Assembly (NCBI GenBank): GCA_937931785.1
Contig: CALHAX010000008.1
Span: 29,906-93,905, forward strand
From: an uncultured Hyphomicrobiaceae bacterium
GTDB lineage: Bacteria > Pseudomonadota > Alphaproteobacteria > Rhizobiales > CALHAX01
Direction: 5' to 3'
DNA length: 64,000 nt
This document shows, piece after piece, positions 33,909 to 42,446 of the stretch. Every line of letters starts with the position of its first letter. Position 1 is the first letter of the stretch. Both the position numbers and the translations under genes were made by a program. The notes under the pieces are model-generated. The model worked only from the letters and a program-made list of their open reading frames with translations, had not been told where the DNA came from and made no database searches.

Positions 33909-35834
33909 ATGAGGCGGCTCGCACAGCGCTTTGTGGCGTTAACGCTCGGTCTGGTGGGTGTTCTGATATCTGCGAGTGCGCAGGCGGCTGAGCCGTCGCT
34001 AAAACTCAACCCCAATCGTCCGGTCATTGATGTGACACGCGAGATCTCTCGCAAGGCAGCACCCCGACGGACTGTTGTCCCAGCAGTACGTCGAAAGCGC
34101 ACTCAAACCCGAACAGTGCCGGAGATCCGCCCGACTGCGCAGCGTGCCAACCCTACAGCGCGGCCAGTGCCCTCTCTGACTGTAGAGGATGTGCTGAGGC
34201 AGGAGCTACCACCGCTTGAGGATGCCAGCGACGGTGATGTCGCGCCCTCACGACCAGACGCAACGAAACGCCAAAGTCGCCGCCCGCTGCGTAAAAGAAG
34301 TCGGTCAGTCAAAGTATTGCCCGATGACGCATGGCGTGGCGTCTCTATGAAGCGATTCGAAGACATTTCGCGTGAATATGCCCGCAGACCCAGATCACGT
34401 GCCGTTCGAGATCTCTGGGTGCGCATGTTTGCCAGTTCAGCCCGACCGCCCCAGGGCGCCTACAACGCGGTCTCGTTTGAGGCATTGCGTATGCAGGCGC
34501 TTTATCGACTGGGTGCCGTGCAGCAGATTGTCGATCACGCGGACACGGTGCCTGAGGGAGCGGGCTATGCCATCCTGAACATTCTGGCCGCCAAATCCCG
34601 GATCGCACTCGGCGATGAGGAAGCCGCCTGCGCCTCGGCAAAGTCCTTGATCAGCGAAAAGGGGAAGGTCGCTGAAAGCCTGCAACGCGAGTTTGTGGAA
34701 ATTTCAGTCTATTGCGCCTTGCGGTCTGACGATCGATCGCGGGCCTCGCTGATCATGGAATTATCCCGCGACCGGGGACTGGATGCCCCAGCAACGTTCG
34801 GCGTTGTGGACGCGCTCACACTCGGTCGCGTGCCCGCACTGCCAAAGGGGCGTCGTCTGGCGCTCATTCCTGGCAAATTACTGGTTCTTGGCGGTTACAA
34901 GCCAAAGCGCCGGTTCTTTGAAATTGCGACTCCGGCTCTTCTCCTGGCGATTGCTTACAATTCTGAGGTTCCCACCGCCGTCCGGATCGAGGCGGCAGAA
35001 CGTGCGGCAGAACATGGCGTGCTACAGCCATCAGGCTTGCGCACTGTGTACCTGGAGAGTGGTCGCACGTCGGGCAAAGGCGGATCGCGCGCGGCCTCAA
35101 TGCGTAAAATCGCTGAACTCGCCCGCAACCGTAACGCAAGCGGACGTGTTTTGAGCGAAGCACGCCGCCTGCTTGATGCATCGCGTCATGGCCGCCTGTA
35201 TCCGGTTGTTGCTGCGATGCTCGGTCCGGACATCGGCAACTTGCGGCAAACCCGCGACGCGCAGACCTATGCGGAAACTGCAGTCGAAATTGCTGCGGCC
35301 TCCGGTCAGTACGATGCCGCGATCGGGTGGGCGATCTTTGGCTCCGCCTACACGAGTGCGGGCACGGGTGGCGAAGGGCGGAGTCTGATGCATTGGCAGA
35401 TGCCAGTAAATATTGCGGATGCGCGCCGCGGCACACCGCGCGGCGCGGGCTTGGTTCCGACAGAACGGCTGGCGTTGCGCGGGCGGTTCGCCTCGGATGT
35501 CCTTCACCGTCTTGTTACGGTGCTCGACAGTCTCGGCTACACCGTCCCGATCCCGCTCTGGAACGCAGCCAGTCAATCTCCCCAACCGGCCAAAGGGTAT
35601 CTTCCGAAAACGGGCGTTCTGTCCGACCTGGCTCGTGCGTCCAAGGATCGACAGATCGGACATACACTCCTGCTTGCCATCGCGGCGCTCGGTCCGGATG
35701 GTGCCAGCAAAGCACACCTGATCGCATTGGGTGACAGCCTGCGTGCGCTGCGCCGCGCCGGTCTGGAAGATGCCGCACGCGAGATTGCGTTCGAGATGGT
35801 ATTTCCGATCTGGCCACGCCAGTCACGCCGATGA
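33909..35834 (+). CDS. large exported protein of unknown function, 641 aa
   Basis: From the ATG at 33909 the protein has 641 residues. A signal peptide (LAQRFVALTLGLVGVLISAS then AQAAEP) is followed by a basic, Pro-rich segment of about 100 residues and then a long alpha-helical part resembling repeat solenoids: FASSARPPQGAYNAVSFEAL, GAGYAILNILAAKSRIALGD and AESLQREFVEISVYCALRSD. No catalytic motif was seen. It sits between the 48-residue membrane protein and xerD, with 31 bases to the latter. It probably acts in the periplasm; TPR/SEL1-like scaffolding is a guess from helix composition. Confidence 0.65.
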   Translation: MRRLAQRFVALTLGLVGVLISASAQAAEPSLKLNPNRPVIDVTREISRKAAPRRTVVPAVRRKRTQTRTVPEIRPTAQRANPTARPVPSLTVEDVLRQELPPLEDASDGDVAPSRPDATKRQSRRPLRKRSRSVKVLPDDAWRGVSMKRFEDISREYARRPRSRAVRDLWVRMFASSARPPQGAYNAVSFEALRMQALYRLGAVQQIVDHADTVPEGAGYAILNILAAKSRIALGDEEAACASAKSLISEKGKVAESLQREFVEISVYCALRSDDRSRASLIMELSRDRGLDAPATFGVVDALTLGRVPALPKGRRLALIPGKLLVLGGYKPKRRFFEIATPALLLAIAYNSEVPTAVRIEAAERAAEHGVLQPSGLRTVYLESGRTSGKGGSRAASMRKIAELARNRNASGRVLSEARRLLDASRHGRLYPVVAAMLGPDIGNLRQTRDAQTYAETAVEIAAASGQYDAAIGWAIFGSAYTSAGTGGEGRSLMHWQMPVNIADARRGTPRGAGLVPTERLALRGRFASDVLHRLVTVLDSLGYTVPIPLWNAASQSPQPAKGYLPKTGVLSDLARASKDRQIGHTLLLAIAALGPDGASKAHLIALGDSLRALRRAGLEDAAREIAFEMVFPIWPRQSRR

Positions 35835-35865
35835 ACACGCCCCGAACGCGACAAGAAGTCCACGC

Positions 35866-36867
35866 ATGACCGTAACGGAACAAACATCGATGGCGGCGCT
35901 AACAACGCGGTTCCTCGAGATGCTGAGTGCGGAGCGGGGCGCCTCACCGCACACTTTGAGCGCGTATCAGCGCGACCTGGACGCATTTGGTGAATTTCTT
36001 GTCCAGCGCAAGACCCGCCCAATGGCAGCAACCGCAGATGATATCAGCGCGCACCTGCACGCGCTTTCTGCCTCCGGGCTTGCCGTGTCGTCCCGGTCGC
36101 GGAAACTCTCTGCAATCCGTCAGTTTTTCCGCTTTCTTGTGGCCGAGGAGATCATAGCGGAAGATCCTGCGCGCCATGTCGATGGCCCACGTAGAGAACG
36201 GCCACTGCCAAAAACATTAACTGTGGAGGAGGTTGATCGCCTCCTCGCAACGGCACGCCGACAGATGGAACGTGCAACCGGCGCGCAGCGTCTCCAGTAC
36301 ATTCGGCTCTACTGCCTCCTGGAGGTTCTTTATGCGACCGGTCTGCGAGTCAGCGAGTTGGTGTCGCTCCAACGCATTGCCCTGACTGGTGACGACTTCA
36401 CGATCCCCATCAAGGGCAAGGGAGGGCGTGAGCGTCTGGTGCCGCTGCACAAACCGGCCCGGGAAGCCATTGCACTCTACCTGAAGACCGAGCGCGAGCA
36501 GAACGATGGCGAGAAAGCCGACACGCCCTGGCTCTTTCCGTCGCGAGGTCAGTTGGGCCATCTGACACGCCAGAGGCTCGCTCAGGAACTCAAGGAACTC
36601 GCTCTAAGCGCGGGACTTGCGCCAGAAAAACTCTCTCCCCATGTACTAAGGCACGCGTTTGCAAGCCATTTGCTGGATCGTGGAGCCGATTTGCGGTCCG
36701 TCCAACAACTTCTAGGGCATGCAGACATTTCGACAACCCAGATTTATACCCATGTCCTTGAAGAGCGGCTCAAGGCCATCGTTTACGAAAATCATCCACT
36801 CGCAAAGCAGGGCATTCGGAAAACTGTTAGGGAAGAAGACCCTGAGGGTGGAGGGTCTGGCGCTTGA
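35866..36867 (+). CDS. xerD: site-specific tyrosine recombinase XerD
   Basis: A 333-residue recombinase that with XerC resolves chromosome dimers at dif. The N-terminal SAM-like domain shows RFLEMLSAERGASPHTLSAY. The catalytic domain has Arg in ATGLRVSELVSL (about 159), Lys in IPIKGKGGRERLVPL, His-x-x-Arg in LSPHVLRHAFASHLLDRGAD (about 258), His in LQLLGHADIS-like QQLLGHADISTTQIY (about 284) and the Tyr nucleophile in YTHVLEERL. It lies on the housekeeping strand beside accA, not in a mobile element, so it is the chromosomal enzyme. The ATG at 35866 is preferred to longer starts overlapping the previous gene. Confidence 0.93.
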   Translation: MTVTEQTSMAALTTRFLEMLSAERGASPHTLSAYQRDLDAFGEFLVQRKTRPMAATADDISAHLHALSASGLAVSSRSRKLSAIRQFFRFLVAEEIIAEDPARHVDGPRRERPLPKTLTVEEVDRLLATARRQMERATGAQRLQYIRLYCLLEVLYATGLRVSELVSLQRIALTGDDFTIPIKGKGGRERLVPLHKPAREAIALYLKTEREQNDGEKADTPWLFPSRGQLGHLTRQRLAQELKELALSAGLAPEKLSPHVLRHAFASHLLDRGADLRSVQQLLGHADISTTQIYTHVLEERLKAIVYENHPLAKQGIRKTVREEDPEGGGSGA

Positions 36868-36936
36868 CAGCCAGTACTGCTGCAAGGCACGTCACCTGAC
36901 ATAGGACGACGACACGACAAGGATTACGCGCAGACC

Positions 36937-37890
36937 ATGCGGACATATCTTGATTTTGAAAAACCCGTCGCAGAGCTTGAGCGAAAGGTTTCCGAACTGC
37001 GTGCGCTCGCCGACGAGGACGAAAGCGTTTCTGTCAGTGACGAAATCGACGCGCTTGAGGAAAAAGCCCGAAAGGCCTTGGAGACGACCTATGCCAAACT
37101 GACGCCCTGGCAAAAAACGCGCGTGGCCCGGCACGAAGATCGTCCGCATTTCACCAACTATATTCAAGAGCTCTTTGAAGATTTCACCCCGCTTGCCGGG
37201 GACCGTTACTTCGCTGAAGATTGCGCAATCCTCGGCGGGCCCGCACGGTTTCGCGGCCGGGCCGTTCTGGTTATGGGGCACGAAAAGGGTTCGGACACAA
37301 AATCTCGCGTCAGCCACAACTTTGGCATGGCCCGTCCGGAGGGCTATCGCAAGGCTGTGCGCCTCATGGAACTGGCTGAGAAATTCTCGCTCCCGGTGAT
37401 CACGCTGGTTGACACAGCCGGGGCCTATCCAGGCATCGGTGCAGAGGAACGCGGTCAGTCGGAAGCAATTGCACGATCCACGGATTGTTGTCTCGGTCTG
37501 AAGGTGCCCGTGATTACTGTTGTTATCGGCGAAGGGGGATCGGGCGGTGCTGTGGCGATTGCGACAGCAAACAAGGTTATGATGCTGGAGCACTCGATTT
37601 ACACGGTGGCGTCACCGGAAGCAGCCGCATCGATCCTGTGGCGGGATTCAGATCGTGCGATTGATGCCGCTACAAACATGAAGATCACAGCGCAGGATCT
37701 CTATGGTCTTGGCGTAATTGACCGCATCATTATCGAGCCAATCGGTGGAGCACATCGCGACCCGGAACGGGCGATGCAGGATACAGGCGACGAGATCGAG
37801 TCCATCCTGGACGACTTCGAAAAAATGTCGCCTGACGAGATCCGTGATCAGCGTCATGAAAAATTCATGGCGATCGGGCGCACGTTATAG
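36937..37890 (+). CDS. accA: acetyl-CoA carboxylase carboxyltransferase subunit alpha
   Basis: A 317-residue subunit that, with AccD, transfers the carboxyl group from biotin to acetyl-CoA in the first step of fatty-acid synthesis. The helical N-terminus ([20 protein letters not shown]) is followed by [60 protein letters not shown] and [19 protein letters not shown], all diagnostic. The length is normal. Its usual neighbour in this order, an L,D-transpeptidase, follows 195 bases downstream. Confidence 0.97.
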   Translation: MRTYLDFEKPVAELERKVSELRALADEDESVSVSDEIDALEEKARKALETTYAKLTPWQKTRVARHEDRPHFTNYIQELFEDFTPLAGDRYFAEDCAILGGPARFRGRAVLVMGHEKGSDTKSRVSHNFGMARPEGYRKAVRLMELAEKFSLPVITLVDTAGAYPGIGAEERGQSEAIARSTDCCLGLKVPVITVVIGEGGSGGAVAIATANKVMMLEHSIYTVASPEAAASILWRDSDRAIDAATNMKITAQDLYGLGVIDRIIIEPIGGAHRDPERAMQDTGDEIESILDDFEKMSPDEIRDQRHEKFMAIGRTL

Positions 37891-38085
37891 TTGCGCGGAT
37901 CATAACCACGCCCGCAAATCACCACGCTTTTCTGCTGAATGCATGCCTTCACATGACTGTGAGTGTAGGGCGGCGTGACGTTGGCCGATCTCCGTTTACG
38001 GTTTAGTAACGATATATCCGCGATGCTGAGTCGTTCAGTATTGCGTAAACCTGTCGGGAGTCGCCGCACGGCGATGGGGCAAACA

Positions 38086-38970
38086 ATGAGCATGCGTCTG
38101 TTTCACCGTCGCACAGCGACAGGCCTGAGATGTCTTGTGGTTGGAGCGGCAGCGATGATGCTGGCGGCGTGTGGGCAGGGCATTCCACCTCACATGAAGC
38201 CGATTCCGAAAGAGGCCATGCACCTCATGGCCAGCAAAGGCATGCGCAATGCCGATCCGATTTTCATCCGCATCTTCAAGGAAGAGTCCGAGTTGGAAGT
38301 CTGGAAGAAGCGCTCCGATGGAAAGTTCCATCACTTCAAGACCTATCCGATTTGCAATTATTCGGGTGCGCTGGGTCCGAAGTTGAAACAGGGTGACCGG
38401 CAGAGCCCGGAAGGGTTCTACACGGTCTCGTCCGGACAACTGAATCCAAACAGCGACTATCATCTGGCCTTCAATCTTGGTTTCCCGAACCGTTTCGACA
38501 GGTCGCGCGGATATACGGGAAACTACCTGATGGTACATGGTGATTGCACGTCGGCTGGGTGTTACGCCATGACAGATGCTCTGATTGAGGAGCTTTATGC
38601 ACTGGTGCGCGACGCGCTAGCCAACGGTCAGGACAAATTTCACGTTCACGCGTTCCCGTTCCGCATGACGGATGAAAATTTTGCCAGACATCGGCGGAAC
38701 AAGTGGGCTGGATTCTGGGCTCAACTTAAACCGGGTTACGAACATTTCGAGGTTACGCGGCAAGTTCCTGACGTTCAGGTTTGCTCAAGACGCTATCTTG
38801 TGAACGCGAAATTTACCCGGAAACCCGGAAAATTACGTGCGGATGGCCCATGTCCGCCCTACACACGCGTGACGCCGCAGCAATGGCTTGCTGCAAACTC
38901 CGTGACGCCGGATCAATCGCCATTATCTGCTAAATGGGACTCCATAACCAGCGCCACCAAAACGCAATAA
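38086..38970 (+). CDS. L,D-transpeptidase lipoprotein (YkuD family)
   Basis: 294 residues from the ATG at 38086, with GGGG six bases upstream. The N-terminus carries a lipobox (CLVVGAAAMMLAACGQ, Cys near 27), so it is anchored in a membrane. The YkuD domain has IRIFKEESELEVWKKRSDGK, CNYSGALGPKLKQGDRQSPE and the active site VHGDCTSAGCYAMTDA with the catalytic Cys and His. The C-terminus is short compared with the paralogue at 30487. Two such enzymes in 8 kb suggest that 3-3 cross-linking or protein attachment to the wall matters in this organism, as in other Rhizobiales. Confidence 0.87.
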   Translation: MSMRLFHRRTATGLRCLVVGAAAMMLAACGQGIPPHMKPIPKEAMHLMASKGMRNADPIFIRIFKEESELEVWKKRSDGKFHHFKTYPICNYSGALGPKLKQGDRQSPEGFYTVSSGQLNPNSDYHLAFNLGFPNRFDRSRGYTGNYLMVHGDCTSAGCYAMTDALIEELYALVRDALANGQDKFHVHAFPFRMTDENFARHRRNKWAGFWAQLKPGYEHFEVTRQVPDVQVCSRRYLVNAKFTRKPGKLRADGPCPPYTRVTPQQWLAANSVTPDQSPLSAKWDSITSATKTQ

Positions 38971-39041
38971 CGCACCACGCAAAAACTCTCCAGCTTGCGC
39001 TAGAGAGCGTTACGACTTAAGGCGACTTCTGCGAAGTAGAG

Positions 39042-39117
39042 GCGCTATAAAGGTCTCTGCGATGTGAGGTAGGGATGGACCCCGACCTCTCGGAAGTTTT
39101 GCGAAAGCCTATAGCGC
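39042..39117. repeat. structured intergenic element with nested inverted repeats
   Basis: GCGCTATA (39042-39049) matches TATAGCGC (39110-39117) across 60 bases. Inside lie GAGGT and ACCTC, and just outside is ACTTC-TGC-GAAGT. This is more pairing than expected in a short gap and suggests an intergenic repeat or structured RNA. Confidence 0.4.
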
Positions 39118-39143
39118 GTCTGATTCAAATGGAATCATGACGC
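39116..39143. repeat. palindrome around TGATTC-N5-GAATCA
   Basis: GCGTC (39116-39120) and TGATTC (39121-39126) pair with GAATCA (39132-39137) and GACGC (39139-39143), with one unpaired T, giving an 11-bp stem and a short loop. I recall similar TGATTCnnnnnGAATCA palindromes scattered between genes in Rhizobiales genomes, so a dispersed repeat is likely. No second copy was noticed here. Confidence 0.45.
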
Positions 39144-39199
39144 GACGCCCCAGGTAGCTCCACAGACATCCCGGTGTCTCCATTTAAGTCGGGTACACC

Positions 39200-39514
39200 C
39201 TAGTCGTAATAGCGATGCAGGCAGCGCTTGTACTTGGCCCACCAGAAGTGGCGGCCCGTGCGTTTCGCTTTTTTCTTAAGGAAATGGCATTTTTTTCCGT
39301 AACCACCTTCGACATGCTTGAAGTGCTTCTTGAAGCGAAATTTGAATTTGAACGTCCTGCCAGAACCGGCAGCACTGTCTGTGGTTGTCGTTGTTTGCGT
39401 GATCGGTGCTTCATGGGAGAGGGCTGCGTTGACGTCACTGGCTGATGCGGTTGCTGCGCCAGTGGTCAGCGTTGCGGTTGCGAGGACAGTTGCGATGAAG
39501 GTTTTGTGAAACAT
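39200..39514 (-). CDS. small exported, strongly basic protein, 104 aa
   Basis: From the ATG at 39514 (AAGGA eight bases before), 104 residues: signal peptide MFHKTFIATVLATATLTTGA (cleavage near ASA), a Thr-rich segment, then a Lys/Phe/His-rich part KFKFRFKKHFKHVEGGYGKK, CHFLKKKAKRTGRHFWWAKY and KRCLHRYYD. Two Cys may form a disulfide. The frame extends to 39655 but without signal-like sequence. A cationic secreted protein could bind wall polymers, DNA or membranes; no function is known. Confidence 0.6.
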   Translation of the reverse strand: MFHKTFIATVLATATLTTGAATASASDVNAALSHEAPITQTTTTTDSAAGSGRTFKFKFRFKKHFKHVEGGYGKKCHFLKKKAKRTGRHFWWAKYKRCLHRYYD

Positions 39515-39793
39515 TGCCTTGATCCTTCGACTCTCCATTGGGTCCTCAGGTTGGGCCGCCATAGCTGCACGAACTTGCGCCTGTGCTTGTTTGTGAGGTG
39601 AGAGATACACCAGCGTGCAATCCGTAAATGTGACAAGGATCACGTATTTATGCATTTGCGAGAAAATGGCTGAACGGTGGACTTGGGCCGAAGCGGGCTA
39701 TCATCACGTCTGAGTTGAGACGCCGCAGACGACAGGCTTCAAATCCGCTCCATCAGCGCCTAGTCTCGCAGAGCACGCTCAAGGAGCACACAC

Positions 39794-40492
39794 ATGTTTG
39801 ACACATCATCCCCTCGCGACCGGATCATTCAGGCAACGCTGGCACTCGCCGCAGAACACGATTGGTCGGAGATCAGCTTCACTCGTATCGCAGAAGATGC
39901 GGATGTGACGCTGGCGGATGCCCGAGGCCATTTCGACAGCCGCAGCGCGATCCTGAAAGCATTCAGTGCGGCAGTGGACAGCGAAGTCCTGAAACGCATG
40001 GCCGTGGACGGGGAAGCTGATGACGTTGCACGCGACCGCCTTTTCGATACGCTGATGACACGGTTCGAAATTCTGACGCCCTACAAAGTGGCCTTGCGAC
40101 GCTTGAGCAAGGGGGCGTGGACCGACCCAGCGCTCAGCCTTGAACTCATGCCTGCCATTCTCAACGGTCAGCGCTGGATGTTGGAAGCTGCAGGTATTGC
40201 AACGGGTGGCGCATCTGGAAATGCCCGCGTGCTGGGCACGTCTGCAATCTATGCCCGCGTTGCGCGCACCTGGCTCGACGACGACGATGTGGGAATGGCG
40301 AAAACCATGGCGGCGCTCGACAGTCGATTACGTCGTGGCGAAAAAACCATGGAGCGACTTGACGATGCCTGCTCACTGCTCAAAGGGTTTGGGAGTGTAA
40401 TTTTCTCGCGCAGGCGTGAACGAAAGCCTGAGCCCGAAGCGCCGAAACCGAATGATGCACCTACGCCAACAGATACAATGGAACCCGCATAA
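39794..40492 (+). CDS. TetR/AcrR family transcriptional regulator
   Basis: A 232-residue protein whose N-terminus has the TetR helix-turn-helix: RDRIIQATLALAAEHDWSEI, SFTRIAEDADVTLADARGHF and SRSAILKAFS. The C-terminal domain (about 60-200) is helical and does not reveal a ligand; the extreme C-terminus is Pro/Glu-rich. GGAG lies about ten bases before the ATG. The stop directly abuts the csaA start, so the two are cotranscribed. Part of its helical domain is reminiscent of COQ9, but I do not assign that. Confidence 0.75.
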   Translation: MFDTSSPRDRIIQATLALAAEHDWSEISFTRIAEDADVTLADARGHFDSRSAILKAFSAAVDSEVLKRMAVDGEADDVARDRLFDTLMTRFEILTPYKVALRRLSKGAWTDPALSLELMPAILNGQRWMLEAAGIATGGASGNARVLGTSAIYARVARTWLDDDDVGMAKTMAALDSRLRRGEKTMERLDDACSLLKGFGSVIFSRRRERKPEPEAPKPNDAPTPTDTMEPA

Positions 40493-40849
40493 ATGTCAGC
40501 AGGAAATCCCGCCCCGGAAATCACATTCGACGATTTCCTCAAGGTTGATATTCGTGTCGGCACCATTGTACGGGCGGAACCGTATCCGGAGGCTCGTGTC
40601 CCGGCGATCAAGCTATGGATCGATTTTGGGGCGGACATCGGCGAGAAAAAAACGTCAGCGCAGATTACCGCACACTACGATGTGGAAACGATTATCGGTC
40701 GACAGGTCGCAGCGGTTGTAAATTTCCCCCCCCGGCAGATCGGAAAGTTCATGTCGGAAGTCCTGACGCTCGGATTCCCGGATGAAGACGGTGGCGTGGT
40801 TCTGATTGCACCTGATAAAGAAGTGCCCAATGGAAGCCGGTTGCACTGA
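40493..40849 (+). CDS. csaA: tRNA-binding protein CsaA
   Basis: A 118-residue protein with the OB-fold tRNA-binding domain shared with the C-terminus of MetRS. Conserved pieces are FDDFLKVDIRVGTIVRAEPY, ARVPAIKLWIDFGADIGEKK and VAAVVNFPPRQIGKFMSEVL, then LTLGFPDEDGGVVLIAPD. CsaA proteins bind tRNA and have been described as chaperone-like. The ATG follows the TetR gene stop with no gap. The length is normal. Confidence 0.88.
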   Translation: MSAGNPAPEITFDDFLKVDIRVGTIVRAEPYPEARVPAIKLWIDFGADIGEKKTSAQITAHYDVETIIGRQVAAVVNFPPRQIGKFMSEVLTLGFPDEDGGVVLIAPDKEVPNGSRLH

Positions 40850-41069
40850 GCAAAGATCATCTGACCCCTGCTGCAGTAGGGGAGCGCGGGATTGGCCAGC
40901 CCTTACGTGACAACGCGTGAAACCGTGTCAAAGGCGTCACGATCAACAGAATTGCACTCCCGCTGCGCAATTTATCATACCATAGCCACAAGTCTGGCAA
41001 TCTTTCGCCACAGCACGCCTCACACAATCAACGAAATCTTGAAACTGATTGATCGAGGATGCCTCCCCC

Positions 41070-42434
41070 ATGCCCCTCATACCCGCCATGTTCCCCAGTC
41101 GTCGTCTCTTCCTTGCCGCCGCTGCAACCTTTTTGGTCACGCAGACCGCAGGCGTTTCAGCCAACTCTGGTCGCGATACCATTGATGTCGATGCGCGTCT
41201 GAGTCAGCGCCTCCTCAAGGAGGGCGCAACCCAGCGCGTGTACCTGCGTATCGGTGTGAAAGGTCGACAAAGCGAAACGGCAACGCCCCGCACCCCGTCC
41301 AATATTTCGCTGGTGCTCGATCGGTCCGGTTCCATGCGTGGACCCAAGATGCAGAAGGCGCGCGAAGCCGCAAAGATCGCAATCAGTCGGCTTGGCGCTG
41401 GCGATATCGCTTCGGTCATCATGTTTGACAACAAGATAGATACGATCGTGGACGCACGTCCGGTCTCAGATCCGCGTGAATTTCGCTCTCGGATCGATAC
41501 CATTCGCGCCCGAGGCAACACCGCGATCTATGCCGCTGTTGAGGAAGGCGCCCGTCAGATCAGACGCAACAAGACATCGCAGCGCCTGAACCGCATCATT
41601 CTCGTGTCAGACGGGCTTGCCAACGTTGGACCATCGAAGCCGGAGCATTTTGAAGCGCTCGGGCAGCGTCTTGGCGGCGAGGGCATTTCGGTCACCACCA
41701 TTGGTCTTGGCGAGCGCTACAACGAAGATCTGATGTCTCAACTTGCGGCAACCAGTGACGGCAATCATGCCTTCGCCCGAACCGCACAGGATCTGACAAA
41801 CTTCTTCAATCAGGAATTTGATGAACTGTTATCCGTGACGGGACAGGAAATCGAAATTATCATCCGCACAAGAGCAGGCGTAACACCCTTGCGCACGGTC
41901 GGGCGGCAGGGACGAATTTCAGGCAACGAGACGCGATTGCGTCTCAACCAGATCTATGGAACGTCGGAATATTCATTACAACTGGAGCTGAATGTTCCGG
42001 CGAGCACAGCCTCCGGCATCAAGGATCTGGTTGACGTTGACGTTCGTTATATCTCGTCGGCAGGGCAGCACCGGACAATCACCCGAACAGTTTCCGCACA
42101 GTTCAGTGCATCGGATGCAGACATCAACGCCAGCGTTGATCCAACGGTCATGGAACCGATCCTGGAACTGCAGGCCCGCGAACGCAGTCGTCAGGCGATC
42201 AGATTACGCGACAAGGGCCGCATAGATGAGGCACGCAAACTCCTGACCGAGAACGCAACACAACTTGAGTTGGGACAGAAAAAATACCGGATCAAATCCA
42301 AACGCCTGCAGCAACTGCAGGCCAACAGCAGGAAGTCCGCTGCGTCCATTGCCGACAAGCGCAAATGGAATGCGTCGCGAAAGCAGTTCCGTCAGGAGCA
42401 AAGCAACAGCTACGGAGCCTCAACGAAATATTGA
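41070..42434 (+). CDS. Tat-exported VWA domain protein
   Basis: 454 residues. The N-terminus PSRRLFLAAAATFLV has the twin-arginine pattern and a hydrophobic stretch, so export in a folded state is likely. A von Willebrand type A domain follows with the MIDAS motif NISLVLDRSGSMRGPK (DxSxS near residue 90), RARGNTAIYAAVEEG and IILVSDGLANVGPSK. The C-terminal 80 residues are charged and helical (QARERSRQAIRLRDKGRIDE), possibly coiled coil. The ATG at 41070 is taken; 41088 is possible. Metal-dependent protein binding in the periplasm is expected. The gene ends 12 bases before the convergent histidine kinase. Confidence 0.8.
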   Translation: MPLIPAMFPSRRLFLAAAATFLVTQTAGVSANSGRDTIDVDARLSQRLLKEGATQRVYLRIGVKGRQSETATPRTPSNISLVLDRSGSMRGPKMQKAREAAKIAISRLGAGDIASVIMFDNKIDTIVDARPVSDPREFRSRIDTIRARGNTAIYAAVEEGARQIRRNKTSQRLNRIILVSDGLANVGPSKPEHFEALGQRLGGEGISVTTIGLGERYNEDLMSQLAATSDGNHAFARTAQDLTNFFNQEFDELLSVTGQEIEIIIRTRAGVTPLRTVGRQGRISGNETRLRLNQIYGTSEYSLQLELNVPASTASGIKDLVDVDVRYISSAGQHRTITRTVSAQFSASDADINASVDPTVMEPILELQARERSRQAIRLRDKGRIDEARKLLTENATQLELGQKKYRIKSKRLQQLQANSRKSAASIADKRKWNASRKQFRQEQSNSYGASTKY

Positions 42435-42446
42435 TGGTGGCATGGC

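Noticed and set aside
35866..36867. Phage or integron integrase
   Set aside because: All XerD motifs are present and the gene lies among housekeeping genes without attachment sites or phage genes.
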